A stretch of 64,000 bases of DNA. It comes from Hyphococcus sp. (GTDB taxonomy: Bacteria; Pseudomonadota; Alphaproteobacteria; Caulobacterales; Parvularculaceae). The notes under the pieces were generated by a model. That model was not told the DNA's origin. It did no database searches and worked only from the letters and a program-made list of their open reading frames with translations. Location: NCBI GenBank assembly GCA_021776245.1, contig JAJFGF010000004.1:95789-159788 (forward strand), in the 5' to 3' direction. Position numbers and translations under genes: made by a program. Positions 53,166-63,080 of this stretch are shown in pieces (the first letter of the stretch is position 1; each line of letters begins with the position of its first letter).

Positions 53166-53942
53166 TTAACGCGTTGCGGGCCCGGTCAACGCCTTGGACA
53201 GGGCCGCGTGACTGTCCATATGCGTGAGCGCCAGATGCAGGGGCGTCACTGAAATTCGCCCGTCATATATCGCACGAAGGTCGGTCCCCTCCGGCGGATC
53301 TGAAAGTTGTCCTGTATATCCATACCAATAATAGGAACCTCCTCTGAGGTCCTGGCGCTCTTCGGCATAGAGCTGAACCGCATCGCGGTGTCCCTGGCTG
53401 GTGACCTCAATATCTTTGACATCATCGGGATCAGCGTCAGGGAAATTAATGTTGATCACAACGTCGCTCGGCCATCCTTGATCCAGCAATCGGCGAATGA
53501 TCGAACTCCCATGCGCTTCTGGCGTTTGCCAGCGCGCGGTCTCCCGGGAAAATCGCGCCAGTGACAAGGCAATCGATGGAACGCCAAAAGTCATACCTTG
53601 CAACGCCGCTGCGATGGTGCCGGAAAACGTCACATCTTCAGCGACATTCTGACCGTTATTAACACCGGATAGAACAAGATCGGGCTTTTTCTCACCGAGT
53701 ATTTTTGTAACGCCCATCATGACTGCATCGGTGGGCGTGCCCGACACGGCAAAACGCTTTTCTTCATATTTGCGAATGCGGATTGGATGGGCGAGCGTCA
53801 ATGCCCGCGCGGCGCCCGATTGTTCTTCCTGCGGCGCCACCACCCAAACATCGTCAGAAAGCTGCCGCGCGATTTTGACAAGGCTTTCCAGCCCGCGCGC
53901 ATGGATGCCGTCATCATTGGAACAGAGAATACGCATGCTCAT
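53166..53942 (-). CDS. surE: 5'-nucleotidase / stationary-phase survival protein SurE
   Basis: A 258-aa SurE phosphatase. It opens [19 protein letters not shown], with the conserved metal-binding NDDG motif, and has [20 protein letters not shown]. The substrate-loop region ([12 protein letters not shown]) follows. I use the ATG that overlaps the serS stop (ATGA), two codons before the usual Met. It is cotranscribed with serS. Confidence 0.95.
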   Translation of the reverse strand: MSMRILCSNDDGIHARGLESLVKIARQLSDDVWVVAPQEEQSGAARALTLAHPIRIRKYEEKRFAVSGTPTDAVMMGVTKILGEKKPDLVLSGVNNGQNVAEDVTFSGTIAAALQGMTFGVPSIALSLARFSRETARWQTPEAHGSSIIRRLLDQGWPSDVVININFPDADPDDVKDIEVTSQGHRDAVQLYAEERQDLRGGSYYWYGYTGQLSDPPEGTDLRAIYDGRISVTPLHLALTHMDSHAALSKALTGPATR

Positions 53943-55216
53943 ATTTTTTCGATTGTTTCAGCGCCGCCCATATAGGATTTGAGCGCATCGGGCACGGCGA
54001 CCGAGCCGTCCGGTTGCTGATAATTCTCAAGCACCGCCACCATGGTGCGGCCAACAGCGAGACCGGAGCCATTCAGGGTGTGTACGAAATGGGTTTCTTT
54101 TTCACCTTTGGCGCGGGCGCGCGTATTCATGCGCCGGGCCTGAAAATCGCCGCAGTTGGAACACGACGAAATTTCGCGATATTGCCCCTGCCCCGGCATC
54201 CAGACTTCGATGTCATAGGTCTTCCTTGCGGCAAAACCCATATCGCCGGTTGAAAGCACCATGGTGCGATAGGGTAAATCAAGGCGCTTCAAGACTTCTT
54301 CAGCGCAATTGGTCATGCGTTCATGTTCAGCTTCCGACTGGTCCGGCGCTGTAATCGAAACAAGCTCGACTTTCGAAAACTGATGCTGGCGGATCATGCC
54401 GCGTGTGTCGCGACCCGCTGCGCCTGCCTCTGATCGAAAACAAGGCGTCCAGGCGGTGTATCGTAAAGGCAGTTCTTCCTCAGAAAGAATCTGTTCGCGA
54501 ACAATATTGGTCAACGTCACTTCGGCTGTCGGGATCAGCCAGTGATCGGCTGTTGTCTTGAAAAGATCCTCGGAAAATTTCGGCAATTGCCCGGTGCCAA
54601 ACAGCGCTTCGTCACGCACCAGCAAGGGCGGCGCACATTCTGTATAACCAAACTCAGTCACATGGAGATCAAGCATGAAGCTGGCGATAGCGCGTTCGAG
54701 CCGCGCCAGCTGGCCTTTCAACAGAACAAATCTTGAGCCCGACATTTTTGCGGCGGTTTCAAAATCCATCTGCCCCAGCGCTTCACCGAGATCAAAATGT
54801 TCTTTGGCGCTGTTCAGTTTCGGGGGCTCGCCCCAGCGTCGGGTTTCGACATTCGCTGTGTCATCTGCGCCCAAAGGCACATCATCGGCTGGTATATTCG
54901 GCAGGCCGGCGAGAATATCGTGAATGGCGTCGCGCTTTTTTTTCTGTTCCGCCTCTGCAGTCGGCATCTGGGCTTTGATGCTGTCCACTTCCTCGCGCAG
55001 GCGTTTAAACGCGCCCTCGTCGCCTTTGGCCTTCGCGGCGCCGATTTCTTTCGAGGCCGCATTTCTGCGCGCCTGCAGATCGTTCAGCGCTTCTGTGAAT
55101 TTCCGCGCTTCTTTATCCAGCAGTAAAATTTCAGCGGCGCGCGGAGCAACGCCGCGGCGCGCCAGACCCGCATCGAATGCGTCGGGATTGTCCCGGATTT
55201 TCCTGATATCAAACAT
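53939..55216 (-). CDS. serS: Seryl-tRNA synthetase
   Basis: A 425-aa class II synthetase. An N-terminal coiled-coil arm (residues 30-100) binds the tRNA. Class II motifs are seen in [20 protein letters not shown] (motif 2) and [20 protein letters not shown] (motif 3). [16 protein letters not shown] is the family signature. An ATG at 55216 is used; a GTG lies six bases earlier. It overlaps surE. Confidence 0.97.
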   Translation of the reverse strand: MFDIRKIRDNPDAFDAGLARRGVAPRAAEILLLDKEARKFTEALNDLQARRNAASKEIGAAKAKGDEGAFKRLREEVDSIKAQMPTAEAEQKKKRDAIHDILAGLPNIPADDVPLGADDTANVETRRWGEPPKLNSAKEHFDLGEALGQMDFETAAKMSGSRFVLLKGQLARLERAIASFMLDLHVTEFGYTECAPPLLVRDEALFGTGQLPKFSEDLFKTTADHWLIPTAEVTLTNIVREQILSEEELPLRYTAWTPCFRSEAGAAGRDTRGMIRQHQFSKVELVSITAPDQSEAEHERMTNCAEEVLKRLDLPYRTMVLSTGDMGFAARKTYDIEVWMPGQGQYREISSCSNCGDFQARRMNTRARAKGEKETHFVHTLNGSGLAVGRTMVAVLENYQQPDGSVAVPDALKSYMGGAETIEKI

Positions 55217-55272
55217 GTGCACTCGTCTGGAGCCGTTCCAATTTCAGCTGAACGGCCCTGAATTATTGTTTG

Positions 55273-55342
55273 TTCGCATTTCCTTCACGCGAACCGGTTC
55301 CCGTTGAAAGCACTGCTTTCAACCGCTCGGAAATGCTCTCTA
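55273..55342. repeat. Dispersed intergenic repeat, copy 1
   Basis: Starts CGCATTTCCTTCACGCGAAC, includes the palindrome GAACCGGTTC (55291-55300), a central hairpin GTTGAAAGC/GCTTTCAAC (55303-55323) and ends GGAAATGCTCTC. Its outer ends match the copy at 59702-59751 in reverse; the centre differs. It lies between serS and tatC. Confidence 0.75.
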
Positions 55343-55385
55343 GCGGGTTCCCCATCGCCGGTCCAGCCGCCCGCTCTGCCCATTG

Positions 55386-56213
55386 TTACACGGAAGCTTC
55401 TTCCGCCTCATCGACACTATCACGCGCCTTGCGTTCCGCCATGCGCACCGCAAGCACGGAAACTTCATAAAGCGCGATGATCGCCGCGGCGAGGACGAGC
55501 TGGCTGATCGGGTCCGGCGGCGTCAGGAAAGCCGCAATGATAAAAATGACGACAATAGCGACTTTACGATGACGCCTGAGGAAGTCCGCATTAATCAGCC
55601 CGGCCCGCGCCAGCAATGTCAGAAACACCGGAAGCTGAAAAGCAAACCCGAAGGCCATGATAAGCGTGGTAATCAGCGAGAGGTAATCGCCAACCCGGGT
55701 AAGAAGCTCAATGGAAACGCCGGAGCCCTCGCCCGCATCCTGCTCCATGCCAACGGCGAAACGCATCACAAATGGCATCAACACAAAATAGACGAGCGCT
55801 GCGCCGGTTGTGAACAATACCGGCATCGCCGCCAGAAACGGCAAAGCGGCATGTCGTTCACGCTTATAGAGGCCGGGTGCAACAAACTGATAAATCTGAA
55901 ACGCGACCACAGGAAATGCAAGCGCAACGCCCCCAAGCGCGGCGAGGCGAATGCGCGTGAAGAAAAACTCGAGCGGAGCAAAATAAAGCGTCGGCTCTTC
56001 GGTGACGGCGCCGACGGCGTTTCTAAACGGGATCACCAGAAACTCGTAAATCTGAATCGAAAAAGCAAAGCAAAACAAAAACCCGGCGACAATGGCGGCG
56101 ATGGAAATGATCAGGCGCTGGCGCAATTCAACAAGATGATCAAGCAAGGGCGCCGCAGACTGTTGCAGCTCTTCCTCTTCCGACGGCGTCTCATGTTTTG
56201 CAGCATCACTCAT
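55386..56213 (-). CDS. tatC: Twin-arginine translocase subunit TatC
   Basis: A 275-aa TatC with six membrane helices. The N-terminal LLDHLVELRQRLIISIAAIV and FAPLEFFFTRIRLAALGG are family motifs. TatC recognises the twin-arginine signal. It overlaps tatB by ATGA, and the order tatA-tatB-tatC is conserved. It follows the scpA-scpB genes. Confidence 0.97.
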   Translation of the reverse strand: MSDAAKHETPSEEEELQQSAAPLLDHLVELRQRLIISIAAIVAGFLFCFAFSIQIYEFLVIPFRNAVGAVTEEPTLYFAPLEFFFTRIRLAALGGVALAFPVVAFQIYQFVAPGLYKRERHAALPFLAAMPVLFTTGAALVYFVLMPFVMRFAVGMEQDAGEGSGVSIELLTRVGDYLSLITTLIMAFGFAFQLPVFLTLLARAGLINADFLRRHRKVAIVVIFIIAAFLTPPDPISQLVLAAAIIALYEVSVLAVRMAERKARDSVDEAEEASV

Positions 56214-56596
56214 GACTTGGCCGGCTCATCCCCGGGCGCAGAGTCAACTGGCGGCAGGTCGCGCGACGGTTTGGCCATCGCGTCTTTGAGCTCGTTTACT
56301 TCATCGCGCAGGTCCTTTTCGATCGGCGCCATCGCTTCATCGACCGACCGTTTCGTGTCCGCGAATATATTGTCTTTTTTCAGCGCCTCAATCTCCTGGC
56401 GCATTTCCTCCATCTCCGTCTCACGCGCCATCTGATCGAAGGCGGCTGTAAACTCGGCGGCCATGCGCCGCGCCCTGGCGACCATTTGCCCGGCTGAGCG
56501 CATTAATTTCGGCAAATCTTTCGGTCCAACCACGACGAGTGCGATCACCGCGATCAACATCAGCTCAAAAAAACCAAATTGAGGAAGCAGGTTCAT
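56210..56596 (-). CDS. tatB: Twin-arginine translocase subunit TatB
   Basis: A 128-aa TatB. It has an N-terminal membrane helix (GFFELMLIAVIALVVVGPKD with the conserved Gly-Pro turn), then an amphipathic helix (LPKLMRSAGQMVARARRMAA) and a charged tail. It forms the substrate-receptor complex with TatC. Confidence 0.93.
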   Translation of the reverse strand: MNLLPQFGFFELMLIAVIALVVVGPKDLPKLMRSAGQMVARARRMAAEFTAAFDQMARETEMEEMRQEIEALKKDNIFADTKRSVDEAMAPIEKDLRDEVNELKDAMAKPSRDLPPVDSAPGDEPAKS

Positions 56597-56630
56597 AATC
56601 TACGCCGTCTCGCGACCGCAGCGCGCGCGA

Positions 56631-56861
56631 TTAGTCAGTGCTCGAAGTTTTCGTCTCGGCATCCTTGGCAGGCGTTACGTCCATCGCCTGATCGCCGCGC
56701 TCTTCGAGAGACTTCTCGTCATCATCATCCTGTAGTCCCTTGCGGAACGATTTAATGCCTTTGGCGAAATCGCCCATAATCGACGAAATTCGCCCGCCGC
56801 TGCCAAACAGGAGCAACGCAATAATCAGAATGATGGCAATTTGCAGTGGGCCAATGGCCAT
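56631..56861 (-). CDS. tatA: Twin-arginine translocase subunit TatA
   Basis: A 76-aa TatA. A short N-terminal membrane helix ([14 protein letters not shown]) with the conserved Phe-Gly precedes the amphipathic helix [17 protein letters not shown]. An acidic tail follows. TatA forms the protein-conducting assembly. The gap between it and tatB is 34 bp. Confidence 0.93.
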   Translation of the reverse strand: MAIGPLQIAIILIIALLLFGSGGRISSIMGDFAKGIKSFRKGLQDDDDEKSLEERGDQAMDVTPAKDAETKTSSTD

Positions 56862-56940
56862 AATGCGCCTCTAAAGCTGTTACACGCCTATATAGGTAGT
56901 ACCGGCCTGCACGAAGCGCAAACACGGCGCCCAATATGGC

Positions 56941-57762
56941 CTAAGCGTCCACATTTTCCTCGGTTTCATCGGCCAGAAAATCCTGCGCGAATTCAGCCTC
57001 ATCGCCCATTTCGCCCTCTTCGCCGCCATCGTCATCCAGGGGCGACGGCACGGAAAAGCCCGGCGGCAGCCGCGCATCAAGCAATCCTGCGGCTTTCAAA
57101 TCCGCAAGCCCCGGCAGATCCTGAATACTTTCAATCGAAAAATGATCGAGAAAGGCTTCCGTTGTTCCATATAAGGTCGGCCGTCCCGGCACGTCCTGGC
57201 GCTTGCCGCGCATGCGCACCCATCCGACCTCGAGCAATTGGTCGAGCGAACCTTTGGCCACGCTGACGCCGCGCACATCCTCAATGTCGGCGCGGGTGCA
57301 GGGCTGGTGATAAGCGATAATCGCCAGTGTCTCGAGCGCCGCGCGCGACAGCCGGCGCTGTTGCACTTTTTCTTTTTCAAGAACATGAGCGACATCGGCA
57401 GCCGTGATAAAGCGCCATTTGTTGTCGACCGTTTTCAGATTAACCCCGCGCGCCGCATAATCGGCGGTCAGTCTTTCAATGATCAGCGCGATGTCGGCTC
57501 CTTGAGGGAGTCGGTCCTCGATGCTTTTATGATCCAGGGGCTCGGTTGCGGCAAACAACAGCGCTTCAGCCATGCGCATATGTGCGGCGAGGTCTTCTTC
57601 GCTCCATTCACTTGAAGCCGCAGTCTTCTGGTCTTTTGATTCGTCCTTCACGCTCACTGTCTCTTCGCTGTCGCTGGTTAATTCATCGGCCAGGGCTTCT
57701 TGCGCCTCGCGGGCGTCAAGCCCTTGAAAATCACGGCCGGCATCGGCCTCTATATCTGTCAT
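56941..57762 (-). CDS. scpB: Chromosome segregation protein ScpB
   Basis: A 273-aa ScpB, the winged-helix subunit of the SMC-ScpAB condensin. Cues are AAHMRMAEALLFAATEPLD and LSRAALETLAIIAYHQPCTR, then GRPTLYGTTEAFLDHFSI. Acidic low-complexity tails occur at both ends. The ATG overlaps the scpA stop (ATGA). Confidence 0.95.
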   Translation of the reverse strand: MTDIEADAGRDFQGLDAREAQEALADELTSDSEETVSVKDESKDQKTAASSEWSEEDLAAHMRMAEALLFAATEPLDHKSIEDRLPQGADIALIIERLTADYAARGVNLKTVDNKWRFITAADVAHVLEKEKVQQRRLSRAALETLAIIAYHQPCTRADIEDVRGVSVAKGSLDQLLEVGWVRMRGKRQDVPGRPTLYGTTEAFLDHFSIESIQDLPGLADLKAAGLLDARLPPGFSVPSPLDDDGGEEGEMGDEAEFAQDFLADETEENVDA

Positions 57763-58604
57763 GTCTTGTCTCTTTTATCTTTTTCCTGACGCGTACGCAC
57801 ATAAATAGGTTCAAAATGCGCGAGCTGCCGCACTTCAAGGCGGCCGTCTCTCGCAAATTCAAGGGCGGCGTTAAATGCACTGGCAATGATCGAAGATTCC
57901 GGGGCGTCGACATCGGTCGCTACAGTCAGCGTGCGCAATTCAGACCATTCCGGAATCGAGCCCAAAATTCGCTCCAGCCGTATGCGCGCCAGCTCAATGG
58001 AATAGACCTTGGGCGGATCGACTTTATAGTCACGGTCTACCGCAGCGACACGCTGGGTCGTATAGGCGCGCAGCAATTCATAAAGGTCCGCTTGCCAATC
58101 CGGCGTGCGTGTAACCCGTACGCCCTCCGGGGCGCCGCGGGGAAACACCGTAACGCCCAATTGCGGCAACGCCTGCAGCCCTTCGACCGCTCTGCGCATG
58201 GCTTCCAGACGCTGCAATTGAAAAGCAAGCCGCGCGGCCATTTCGTCTGCCGTCGGCTCATCGCCGTCTTCTTCGTCCACCGGCAATAAGAGCTTCGATT
58301 TTAGATAGGCAAGCCACGCGGCCATCACCAGATAATCGGCGGCAAGCTCAAGATTGCGCTGCTTGGCGGCTTCAACAAAGGTCAGATATTGGTCGACCAG
58401 CGCGACCATGGAAATCTTGCGAATGTCGACTTTTTGAGTGCGCGCCAGATCAAGCAGCACATCCAGCGGACCTTCATAACCGTCAAGATTGACGATCAGC
58501 GCATCAATTTCGGAAACGTCCTGTTCCGAGCGCACCGGCGCATCGAAAGGTTGGTCGCCGGCGCCAGCCGCTTCTTTGACTATTATGTTCCCGCCGTCCG
58601 CCAT
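57759..58604 (-). CDS. scpA: Chromosome segregation protein ScpA
   Basis: A 281-aa ScpA, the kleisin partner of SMC. The N-terminal LDGYEGPLDVLLDLARTQKV and the later LELAADYLVMAAWLAYLKSK are family motifs, and the C-terminal winged helix has SSIIASAFNAALEFARDGRL. An acidic insert lies between. It is followed directly by scpB. Confidence 0.96.
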   Translation of the reverse strand: MADGGNIIVKEAAGAGDQPFDAPVRSEQDVSEIDALIVNLDGYEGPLDVLLDLARTQKVDIRKISMVALVDQYLTFVEAAKQRNLELAADYLVMAAWLAYLKSKLLLPVDEEDGDEPTADEMAARLAFQLQRLEAMRRAVEGLQALPQLGVTVFPRGAPEGVRVTRTPDWQADLYELLRAYTTQRVAAVDRDYKVDPPKVYSIELARIRLERILGSIPEWSELRTLTVATDVDAPESSIIASAFNAALEFARDGRLEVRQLAHFEPIYVRTRQEKDKRDKT

Positions 58605-58664
58605 TTACTCACTTTACGGGCGATTATGATCGCCGACTATGATTATCGTCTCGCTGTTGAAAAC

Positions 58665-59684
58665 TCACGCCATTACTGACTTTAAGAGCGCTTCAAGACG
58701 CTGATAGAGGGCCTGCGTATCCGGTCTTTCGACCGCCTGCAAGCGGGCTGATGCAGCAGCGGCCCGCCTGGCGGCCGCGCCGGTGAGATCGACCAGCGCT
58801 TTCGCGCTCTGTTTTTTCTCAGCAAGCGTAAAATTACAGCACAAGGCGATGTCGCACCCCGCGGCAAAACTGTCGCGCAGGCGCGCATCAAAGGCGCCGC
58901 CAAGCGCCTTCATGCGCAAATCATCGGTGAACAACAGACCGTCAAATCCAATTTCGCCGCGGATCACATCATTGACAATCACCGGCGACAGCGTCGCTGG
59001 CAGCGCCGCATCATAAGCTTCATAAACGACATGCGCCGTCATCCCCATCGGCGCGTCTTTAAGAGTCTTGAAGGGCCGGAAATCAACGTTCAATAAATCT
59101 TCCTTGCTGGCTGAGACGTGCGGCAATTCACGATGGCTGTCGCATAACGCACGGCCATGCCCGGGCAAATGCTTGATTACCGGCGCCGCGCCGCCGGCAA
59201 GCGTCCCGGCGATCACCTCAAGACCCAACGCCGCAATAATATCGGCGTGCCTGGCATAGGCGCGGTCGCCAATCACACTCGGATCGGCGTCGGGCTGCGG
59301 CACGTCCAGCATCGGCGCGCAATTGACGGTAACGCCCGCGTCCGAGACCATCCGCGCCAATAATTGGGCGTTGAGGCGCGCCGCCTGTTTCGCTTTTTCA
59401 GGATCAAGCCGCCATAATTCGCCAAAAGCGGCCGGTGCGGGGTGCGCCGGAAAAACAGGCGGTTTCATACGCGCTACGCGGCCGCCTTCCTGATCGATCA
59501 GGATCGGCGCATCTTCGCGCCCGACGCAATCGCGCAGTTCATCACAATGGGCGCTGAGGTCCTCCGCAGACGAACAATGCCGCGCAAAGACGATAAATCC
59601 CCAAGGGTCAACATCCCGGAAAAACGCTTTTTCCTCAGCGTTCGGCCTCGGGCCTTCGCAGTCATAGATCGCCGCTGTGGGCAT
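58665..59684 (-). CDS. nagZ: Beta-N-acetylhexosaminidase NagZ-like
   Basis: A 339-aa glycoside hydrolase family 3 enzyme that releases N-acetylglucosamine from murein fragments in recycling. VIKHLPGHGRALCDSHRELP contains the His-Asp catalytic dyad region, and LLFTDDLRMKALGG has the nucleophile Asp. The opening motif is DPWGFIVFARHC. Length matches family GH3 NagZ. Confidence 0.94.
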   Translation of the reverse strand: MPTAAIYDCEGPRPNAEEKAFFRDVDPWGFIVFARHCSSAEDLSAHCDELRDCVGREDAPILIDQEGGRVARMKPPVFPAHPAPAAFGELWRLDPEKAKQAARLNAQLLARMVSDAGVTVNCAPMLDVPQPDADPSVIGDRAYARHADIIAALGLEVIAGTLAGGAAPVIKHLPGHGRALCDSHRELPHVSASKEDLLNVDFRPFKTLKDAPMGMTAHVVYEAYDAALPATLSPVIVNDVIRGEIGFDGLLFTDDLRMKALGGAFDARLRDSFAAGCDIALCCNFTLAEKKQSAKALVDLTGAAARRAAAASARLQAVERPDTQALYQRLEALLKSVMA

Positions 59685-59701
59685 CCGGATTTCCGCCGCG
59701 T

Positions 59702-59751
59702 TAGAGCATTTCCAGGTGAAGTGAGAACCGGTTCACGCGAAGGAAATGCGA
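59702..59751. repeat. Dispersed intergenic repeat, copy 2
   Basis: Reads TAGAGCATTTCCAGGTGAAG at the start, then the palindrome GAACCGGTTC (59725-59734) and ACGCGAAGGAAATGCG at the end. In reverse it matches copy 1 at 55273-55342 at both ends but has a short, different centre. It lies between nagZ and the SPOR protein. Confidence 0.75.
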
Positions 59752-59801
59752 CCAATAATATTCTAGAGCCGTTCCATGATTCAACTATGACCAGAACGGC
59801 G

Positions 59802-60644
59802 CTAGAGCGCCTTGATCAGGCAATCCTGTCCACGCTCCTTAAGGCCGGCGCAATATTCGCTCGCTTCGCTCGATGAACCAAACGGTCCGATCCGCAAACG
59901 ATGATAGACGCCGCGGGCGCCAAGATCTGCGCGTTCGACATCGGGCGCCTTGCCGGCGGCATAATCGCCAAGCTTTGCTGCAATACGCGCCCATTGCGCC
60001 ATAGCATCACTATTTGAGCGAAATGCGCCAATCTGCACCACATGGCTGCCTGACAGCGGGCCCGCACTCACTGGTTCCGGCGCCGCCGGCAGCGTGTCTG
60101 CCGGCGCATTGTTATTATTCACCGACAGCGTCGGCGTTGCTGGAACCGGGGCGGAATCATCGACGCCCGGGTCATTGTCGAGCGCCGCGGCGTCTTCCTC
60201 CGCGAGGCTCGCAAGACGGTCTTCAACCGCATCGCCGACATCCGCTGCACTGTCATTTACTGCTGCAAGATCGCCAATAGGATCGGTGCTGGTGCGATTG
60301 ATCGGCTCTTCCGGCCCCTGAGCCAGCACTGTTACCGGCTCATCATCCTCACCGTCAAAAACATCATAGACTTCGCGGTCATCGACCGGCACGTTGCTCG
60401 CAGCATTCTCAATTTTGATTGGCTCAGGTTCCGCGGCGACAAACGGCGTATTGCCGCCAAGCCCGGTTTGCCCGGTCTTGATTCCCTGCTGATAGGCGAT
60501 CCAGACGACAGAGAAAAACGCGCCGATCATTACCAGTCCCATAATCAGGACGGCAAACCCCGACAGGCCGCGCTCATCATCGGCATCGTCGAACTCGTCA
60601 TATTCTTCATATTCGTCTTCGAAAGTTTCGCTTGCATTGGTCAT
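59802..60644 (-). CDS. SPOR domain protein
   Basis: A 280-aa protein with an acidic N-terminus, one membrane helix (about residues 30-50), a long Asp/Glu/Pro-rich periplasmic linker and a C-terminal SPOR domain (about 200-280). That domain starts SHVVQIGAFRSNSDAMAQWA and has RLRIGPFGSSSEASEYCAGL. SPOR domains bind denuded peptidoglycan at the division site. It lies between nagZ and dgt; argS, often next to it, is absent here. Confidence 0.9.
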   Translation of the reverse strand: MTNASETFEDEYEEYDEFDDADDERGLSGFAVLIMGLVMIGAFFSVVWIAYQQGIKTGQTGLGGNTPFVAAEPEPIKIENAASNVPVDDREVYDVFDGEDDEPVTVLAQGPEEPINRTSTDPIGDLAAVNDSAADVGDAVEDRLASLAEEDAAALDNDPGVDDSAPVPATPTLSVNNNNAPADTLPAAPEPVSAGPLSGSHVVQIGAFRSNSDAMAQWARIAAKLGDYAAGKAPDVERADLGARGVYHRLRIGPFGSSSEASEYCAGLKERGQDCLIKAL

Positions 60645-60763
60645 CTTAAAAAGCCGCTCCTTGCCAGCGCCCCTGAAATTCAGGCGGCGTTTACAGCCGC
60701 CACATGAATTTACGAATCGCTTTCAATCCACAGTTTAGCACCGGACGGCATTGGCCGAGAACG

Positions 60764-61990
60764 CTAGTCCGGAAATTCGACGTCAAAAAGGCGCCGATAT
60801 TCGCGCATGGCATAACGGTCGGTCATGCCAGCGATATAATCGCACACGACCCGCGCGCAGCGCGCCTTATCGGCGTCTTCATATCCGGCCCGCCATTCCG
60901 GCGGCAAGGTCTCCGGCTCTGAAAAGAACAATTCAAACAAAGATTTAACAATTCTCTTGGCCTGGCTGCGCGCGCGATTGACCTTGAAATGACGGTACAT
61001 ATTCTCATGCAAAAAGGCCCTGAGGCCCTGAAGGTCGGCCTCCATTTTGGGGGAAAACCCGCATAATGCCCGTCCCCCATGGCGCACAGCATTGGCATCC
61101 TGTGGAGAAATAGTTTGCAGCCGGGCTTTTGTTTCCGCCAGCACGTCAGCGACCATGGCGCCAATGAGATCGGAAACCGCCTCGGCGATGAGGATGCCGG
61201 CGGGCGCATCGGGAAAGCGCGCCTCAGCCTGGCGCAGGGCGTTGCCAACAAGGGGCAATTCCCGCGCTTCTTCAAAACTGAAAAGCCCGGCCCGCAAGCC
61301 GTCGTCGACGTCGTGATTATTATAGGCAATGTCGTCGGCGATGGCCGCAGTCTGCGCCTCCAGAGAAGGAAACGTCCCGAGCCAGAGATCATGGGTGGCC
61401 GCATATTCAACGATCGCCGCTGGCAGCGCTTCGCTGTCCCGCGCCAGAGGCCCGGTCAGAGGGCCATTATGCTTCACAACGCCTTCCAGACTCTCCCAGG
61501 TAAGATTAAGCCCGTCGAAGGCTGCATGGCGCCGCTCAAGTTTGGTGAGAAGTCTTAATGTCTGGGCGTTGTGATCAAAGCCGTCAAACGGCGCCATACA
61601 CTCTTTCAGGACATCCTCGCCGGTGTGACCGAATGGGGGATGGCCAAGATCATGAGCCAGCGCCACGCATTCGGCGAGGTCCTCGTCGAGCTGCAGCGAC
61701 CTGGCAAGGGTGCGGGCAATCTGCGCGACCTCTAGCGAATGGGTCAGCCGGGTCCTGAAATGATCGCCTTCATGCGAGATAAAGACTTGCGTTTTGTGTT
61801 TGAGACGCCGGAACGCCACCGCATGAATGACCCGGTCGCGATCGCGCTGGAACGCCGTGCGCGTTGCGCTTTCGGGCTCTGAATGGAGCCGCCCACGGCT
61901 CAACTCGGCGCGCGCCGCAAAGGGCGCCAGCGGCGCCGGAAACGACAGCCCGATCGCGCGGTTATTGTCTTTGCCTGCCTGTTGCATCAT
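60764..61990 (-). CDS. dgt: Deoxyguanosinetriphosphate triphosphohydrolase-like protein
   Basis: A 408-aa HD-domain dNTPase. The metal-binding motifs are in FRTRLTHSLEVAQIARTLAR and VALAHDLGHPPFGHTGED. The C-terminal HENMYRHFKVNR region is typical of the shorter dgt-like class. Two Met codons at the start make 61990 or 61987 possible. It is divergent from the iron-sulfur carrier gene, 152 bp away. Confidence 0.95.
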   Translation of the reverse strand: MMQQAGKDNNRAIGLSFPAPLAPFAARAELSRGRLHSEPESATRTAFQRDRDRVIHAVAFRRLKHKTQVFISHEGDHFRTRLTHSLEVAQIARTLARSLQLDEDLAECVALAHDLGHPPFGHTGEDVLKECMAPFDGFDHNAQTLRLLTKLERRHAAFDGLNLTWESLEGVVKHNGPLTGPLARDSEALPAAIVEYAATHDLWLGTFPSLEAQTAAIADDIAYNNHDVDDGLRAGLFSFEEARELPLVGNALRQAEARFPDAPAGILIAEAVSDLIGAMVADVLAETKARLQTISPQDANAVRHGGRALCGFSPKMEADLQGLRAFLHENMYRHFKVNRARSQAKRIVKSLFELFFSEPETLPPEWRAGYEDADKARCARVVCDYIAGMTDRYAMREYRRLFDVEFPD

Positions 61991-62142
61991 CCCGCCAGAT
62001 TGACGACCAAGAACACTTTTGCCCTTGCCGGTATGAGCGCCATTTCGGGCGATTCCGCAAGCGCCCGGAAATAGCGGGCCTGCCCCTCGAAATCGGCCCG
62101 GAAAGTGCTTATTTACACAAAGTCCGTAATATAGAGCCGATT

Positions 62143-62484
62143 ATGAGCGTAACCGATCAAACCCCTGTCACCGTCTCCACCCGGGCGGCTGCGAAAATCG
62201 CCACGATCCTCGCCAGGGAACCGGCGGGATCGATGCTGCGCGTCGCGGTTGAGGGCGGCGGCTGTTCCGGCTTTCAGTATAAGTTCGACATCGTCAATGC
62301 CCGCGAAGACGACGATCTTGTTCTCGATGCGAACGGTTTTTCGGTGTTGGTTGATACAGTCTCTGTCGATTATATGGCTGGCTCGGAAATCGATTTTTCC
62401 GACGAGTTGATCGGCGCTGCGTTCAAGATCAACAACCCGAACGCCACGGCGTCTTGCGGCTGCGGGACGAGTTTTAGTTTGTGA
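62143..62484 (+). CDS. A-type iron-sulfur cluster carrier (IscA/ErpA-like)
   Basis: A 113-aa A-type carrier. The three cluster-binding cysteines are present: one in VEGGGCSGFQYKFD and two near the end in SCGCGTSFSL. An upstream frame stays open but lacks family sequence, so the ATG at 62143 (MSVTDQTPVTVS) is used. It passes Fe-S clusters to target proteins; which of ErpA or IscA it is cannot be told. Confidence 0.93.
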   Translation: MSVTDQTPVTVSTRAAAKIATILAREPAGSMLRVAVEGGGCSGFQYKFDIVNAREDDDLVLDANGFSVLVDTVSVDYMAGSEIDFSDELIGAAFKINNPNATASCGCGTSFSL

Positions 62485-63080
62485 TTGTTTGATTTCTGTG
62501 AGGAGAATCTAGGGTGCGCCGACAATCGCAATTACTAAATGCAATATTTAGGACGTCGCGAAGCGCCTTCTTCAACGTGACGCGCATCAAAAACGATGAC
62601 AGAGACGAATTCTTAGCGATCTATTAGCGGAAACGTGGTCGCAATCAGTTTGAGCGGCATAAATACGAAAATCCGCTGGAAGAAGACGGCATTGCACCTG
62701 ATGGAAGCTACTGGAACTTGGTTCATTCATCACAGCTTCACGCATGCGTCCTGTAACCACAGCCCCCCCCCAGCAAGATTGATCCGTTGACCGAGTAACA
62801 GCGGAGACGCCGCTGAGAGAACACAACGGACGGCAAGAAACCGAATTAGAATCGACCTGATTTGATTGAGGATGAGGTAGGTTTTTCGCGTTGAACGCGA
62901 AAATCTCTTTTCGAAGACATCATGTTATTATAATGAAAAAATCACTCGCTCCTTTAATCAAGCGTGGTTGAATTTTTGATTGGCTTTTTATACTTGCTGT
63001 GATATCAAAACATAATGTGTATTAAGCGAAGCAGCGCCGATGTGCCGGGATGAAATATTACTCGTGGGCGGAGTGAAATA
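62485..63080. other. 596-bp low-coding region with hairpin
   Basis: No gene can be supported. A short frame in 62590-62740 has a protein-like run (FERHKYENPLEEDGIAPDG), which may be a broken gene; its family is unknown. A C run of nine lies at about 62763. A nine-pair hairpin (TTTTCGCGT/ACGCGAAAA) occurs at 62883-62903. The DNA becomes AT-rich from 62860 to 63080, unlike the rest of the window. Confidence 0.55.

Noticed and set aside
55383..56435. 350-aa forward frame over tatC-tatB
   Set aside because: Its sequence is Arg/Lys/His/Asn-rich, with no domain; it lies opposite two well supported tat genes.
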